Assembly (NCBI GenBank): GCA_019186845.1
Contig: JABARW010000021.1
Location: 27,692 to 91,691, forward strand
DNA: 64,000 nt
Direction: 5' to 3'
Origin: Planctomycetota bacterium
GTDB taxonomy: Bacteria > Planctomycetota > UBA8742 > UBA2392
Below, in pieces: positions 61,916 through 64,000 of this stretch. The translations under genes and the position numbers were made by a program. The notes beneath the pieces are model-generated. The model did no database searches. It was not told the DNA's origin and was given only the letters and a program-made list of their open reading frames with translations. Positions within the stretch are counted from its first letter, which is position 1. Each line of letters starts with the position of its first letter.

Positions 61916-64000
61916 ATGTCCCTAAGACTCATCGCACTTTCGACATGCGCCATACTGGCGATCGCTGTATGCCTTTGGTGGGTGCTGCGACCGAGCATGA
62001 CACACCCCCACAACGGGAACGCGTCAAACCCGGGACACGACGCCGCGTCAAATGGCGCCTTCCGGCCCATGGCGCGGCCGCCATTCAGGCCGGAGAGTCC
62101 GAGGCGAAGTATCCTGGTATCGGGGCCTTCGAAGTGGCCTGCCGAAACAAGGTGCAGGGCGTTCCTGGTCGGCTTGGTATCGCAGGCGCGCTCACCTGCT
62201 TTGCAACTCGTTCCCGCCGAAGGGGCCTGGCTCCTCGCAGAGCGTGCGGATTGGCCAGCCGATTCTGGCATGTTGCTGATCGTGGAGCACCTGGCCGCAA
62301 GCGCTGAAACTCAGGCCGGGAGTTCCTTCTTCGAGTGCTTCCTTGTCAATTTCAAGCGCGAGCCAGCTCCTAGGTTCACACTGCGGCCACCTGCGAAGTC
62401 CAGTGAACTGAGTGTGGCGGCTCTTGATGCGGAAACCCGGCAACCCATTTCCGCCGAGGTGACCCTATTTGGGGACAGGCGACTGGCCTGTACGAATCTC
62501 GCTGAGTCACTGCTCAGCGCGACAGACATGAGTGTTGTCCAATCGAAACTGAGCGCCATTCAGGTAGCGATGCTTTCCGCATCGCCCATGATAAAGATTG
62601 CCAAAGGTCCGGCGCCGCTTGTGCTGCATGGTTGTGAAACGGGATCTTCTGTAATGGTCCATGGCACGGCCGACGGCTACTCGTCAGCCAGCACAAGTTT
62701 CGAAATCACCACTGACACCGCATTCATTGCCTTGAAGGCCACCACCAGCGTGCTGCTGACCGTGGTGGACCCGCTCGACAGTCCGATCCAGCGACCCGGA
62801 ACCTGCTCATTTGGTCTTTCACTTCTGACACCTGCGAGCACGACTTCACTCAAGTGGCAATCCAAGGGCGCACGCGAGTTCCTATTTGAGGACGTTCCTC
62901 AAGGTGTTGTATCGGTCGCGGCGTCCATAGGCAACCGCGCTGCCACTCGAGAGCTCACCGTGCGCCCCGGTTTCAATAAGGTCACCCTGGAATTGCCGCT
63001 GGCCGCAAGCCCGCCCTTGTTTCAGGTTTCATTCATTGACCAGCATGGAAAGCCCGTAGAAGGCTTGCGCGTCTCCGCCCAGTCCGCAGCAACAGGTCAG
63101 GGCGAGTCCCTCCGGCTCAAGGCCGGGGCCACGCAGAGCTGGTCTGCCTCGCTACTACCACCGGTACGGGTTTTCGTTTCTGATCCATGGGGCAGATTCG
63201 CTCAAAGTCCGCCCGAAGAAGGCTTGGTGCTTGTGCACGCAGAAAACACTGTGACACTGAAGTTGATGGAGACCGACATACGCCGATTTGGCTCCGTGAC
63301 TCTGGAAGTCGATCCACGCTTGACCCGTGAAGTGATGATCTCGTACTGGCCTCAATGTGAGTCCTTGGTAGACACACAATCTGTCCCCCTCTTCCATGCA
63401 GGATCACAGACCCTTGCTGTTCCGAGCAACGGACTGATTGAACTTACAGAGGTTCCTTACGGCATGCTGGTGGCAAGGTCGATCGGCAAGCGTGGTGAAC
63501 TGGCCCCGGCCGCAAGAATCGAAATCTGTGAGCAGGCTCTGGCACGTGAGAATCAGTCCATTCATGTCCGGTTGCAGGATGCAGACCACGCCGGAGTGGA
63601 CAGGGTGATACGCCTCGTGGACGCGTCCACAGGTCAACCTCTGCCTTCCGGCTTGGAATTCATGCTTGACGATCTCGCCCATTCGCCCGCTCTGCTGCGC
63701 TTGCGTGAGGGCGGCATGCTCATCCTTTCGGGCCTAGTGCCGGGCAGGTACACGCTTTCATGTGTCACCGAGGAGTACACCGCTGAAGGAGGCAGCAGCC
63801 ACTTCGAACTCGACGCGACGGGACCGGCTCAGGAGATTGCCCTGAGGGCCGTCAAGGGCGGTCTCGTTCGGGCCACGCTTCAGTTCGCTGACAACGATGT
63901 AGAATGGTTGCAGGTCGAGCCCATGGACCGGGAGTTGGGCCTGAAGCCAGTGCGATTTGAGGTAGACTCAACAGGTGCCGCATACATCACCAACATCCGC
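61916..64000 (+). CDS. Large membrane-anchored surface protein, 3' partial
   Basis: The frame is open from 61883 to the end of the window (about 695 codons from ATG 61916; ATG 61883 is the other candidate, without a ribosome binding site). A signal anchor (LIALSTCAILAIAVCLWWVL) is followed by a Pro/Arg/Asn-rich stalk. Beta-rich domains with repeated internal patterns follow (ELSVAALDAETRQPISAEVT, FQVSFIDQHGKPVEGLRVSA, VIRLVDASTGQPLPSGLEFM, GLVPGRYTLSCV). These match carboxypeptidase-regulatory-like units, as in the proteins at 40043 and 50567. The true 3' end lies beyond the window. Confidence 0.8.
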   Translation, partial: MSLRLIALSTCAILAIAVCLWWVLRPSMTHPHNGNASNPGHDAASNGAFRPMARPPFRPESPRRSILVSGPSKWPAETRCRAFLVGLVSQARSPALQLVPAEGAWLLAERADWPADSGMLLIVEHLAASAETQAGSSFFECFLVNFKREPAPRFTLRPPAKSSELSVAALDAETRQPISAEVTLFGDRRLACTNLAESLLSATDMSVVQSKLSAIQVAMLSASPMIKIAKGPAPLVLHGCETGSSVMVHGTADGYSSASTSFEITTDTAFIALKATTSVLLTVVDPLDSPIQRPGTCSFGLSLLTPASTTSLKWQSKGAREFLFEDVPQGVVSVAASIGNRAATRELTVRPGFNKVTLELPLAASPPLFQVSFIDQHGKPVEGLRVSAQSAATGQGESLRLKAGATQSWSASLLPPVRVFVSDPWGRFAQSPPEEGLVLVHAENTVTLKLMETDIRRFGSVTLEVDPRLTREVMISYWPQCESLVDTQSVPLFHAGSQTLAVPSNGLIELTEVPYGMLVARSIGKRGELAPAARIEICEQALARENQSIHVRLQDADHAGVDRVIRLVDASTGQPLPSGLEFMLDDLAHSPALLRLREGGMLILSGLVPGRYTLSCVTEEYTAEGGSSHFELDATGPAQEIALRAVKGGLVRATLQFADNDVEWLQVEPMDRELGLKPVRFEVDSTGAAYITNIR

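Noticed and set aside
1..64000. tRNA, rRNA and prophage genes
   Set aside because: No cloverleaf with a TTCRANYC T-arm, no rRNA segment, and no integrase or phage structural gene could be supported by reading the sequence.

Overview
The window is about 64 kb of GC-rich bacterial DNA with short intergenic gaps and AGGAG-type ribosome binding sites. Gene content suggests a member of the Planctomycetota or a close PVC relative. The evidence is two GroEL paralogues in one chaperone cluster, an NPCBM-domain protein, several large secreted proteins with carboxypeptidase-regulatory-like beta-sandwich repeats, many small lipoproteins and many zinc-ribbon proteins. This is inferred from content only: no rRNA or other taxonomic marker is present. 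MurD and a LpoB-like lipoprotein indicate that peptidoglycan is made.

Layout. 1-2138: partial FAD/Fe-S glycolate- or lactate-type oxidase. 2198-9046: secreted proteins and lipoproteins, an RluA pseudouridine synthase, a LpoB-like/TPR lipoprotein pair, and a zinc-ribbon protein with an array of RRPT motifs and a C-terminal membrane anchor. 9074-11511 (minus): ABC exporter and AlkA-type glycosylase. 11671-17783 (plus): the most remarkable region, seven genes that look like a bacterial ESCRT-III/Vps4 system. 17854-19917 (minus): murD and a PEGA lipoprotein. 20065-31702: tandem UspA, a thioredoxin-like protein with an in-frame UGA in the WCGPC motif (a probable selenoprotein with a downstream hairpin), an acetyl/succinyl-ornithine carbamoyltransferase, a phosphohexomutase, a Vms1/eRF1-like protein, LipA, a B12-binding protein, SppA, a VTT/DedA-like membrane protein and HemD. 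31704-42000: pyroglutamyl peptidase, efflux adaptor, PilM/PilN-like and PilO-like proteins, HflX, a TolB-like protein, an ElyC/SanA-like protein and a large secreted protein. 41934-48864 (minus): FmdB-like, GrpE, DnaJ, GroEL1, GroES and GroEL2 with small proteins between them. 49177-64000: NPCBM protein, a 1087-residue repeat protein, transglutaminase/TPR lipoprotein, a fragment-like 2-oxoacid:ferredoxin oxidoreductase domain overlapping a RAYT-type transposase, NUDIX, small membrane proteins, a secretin-N-like protein, and two secreted or surface proteins, the last of which runs off the window.

The proposed ESCRT-like locus has an AAA ATPase with an N-terminal MIT-like helical hairpin, Vps4-style pore loop, sensor and C-terminal helix. 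It also has a second protein with two MIT-like segments, three small charged helical proteins with Snf7-like architecture that begin MG-L/F/I-x-x-F, a tail-anchored zinc-ribbon protein, and a possible winged-helix protein. All are on one strand, closely spaced and bounded by opposite-strand housekeeping genes. Canonical ESCRT-III/Vps4 pairs are known from archaea and eukaryotes, whereas bacteria are known for PspA/Vipp1, so this locus deserves the most attention. The assignment rests on reading the sequences by eye; profile searches and structure prediction were not possible here.
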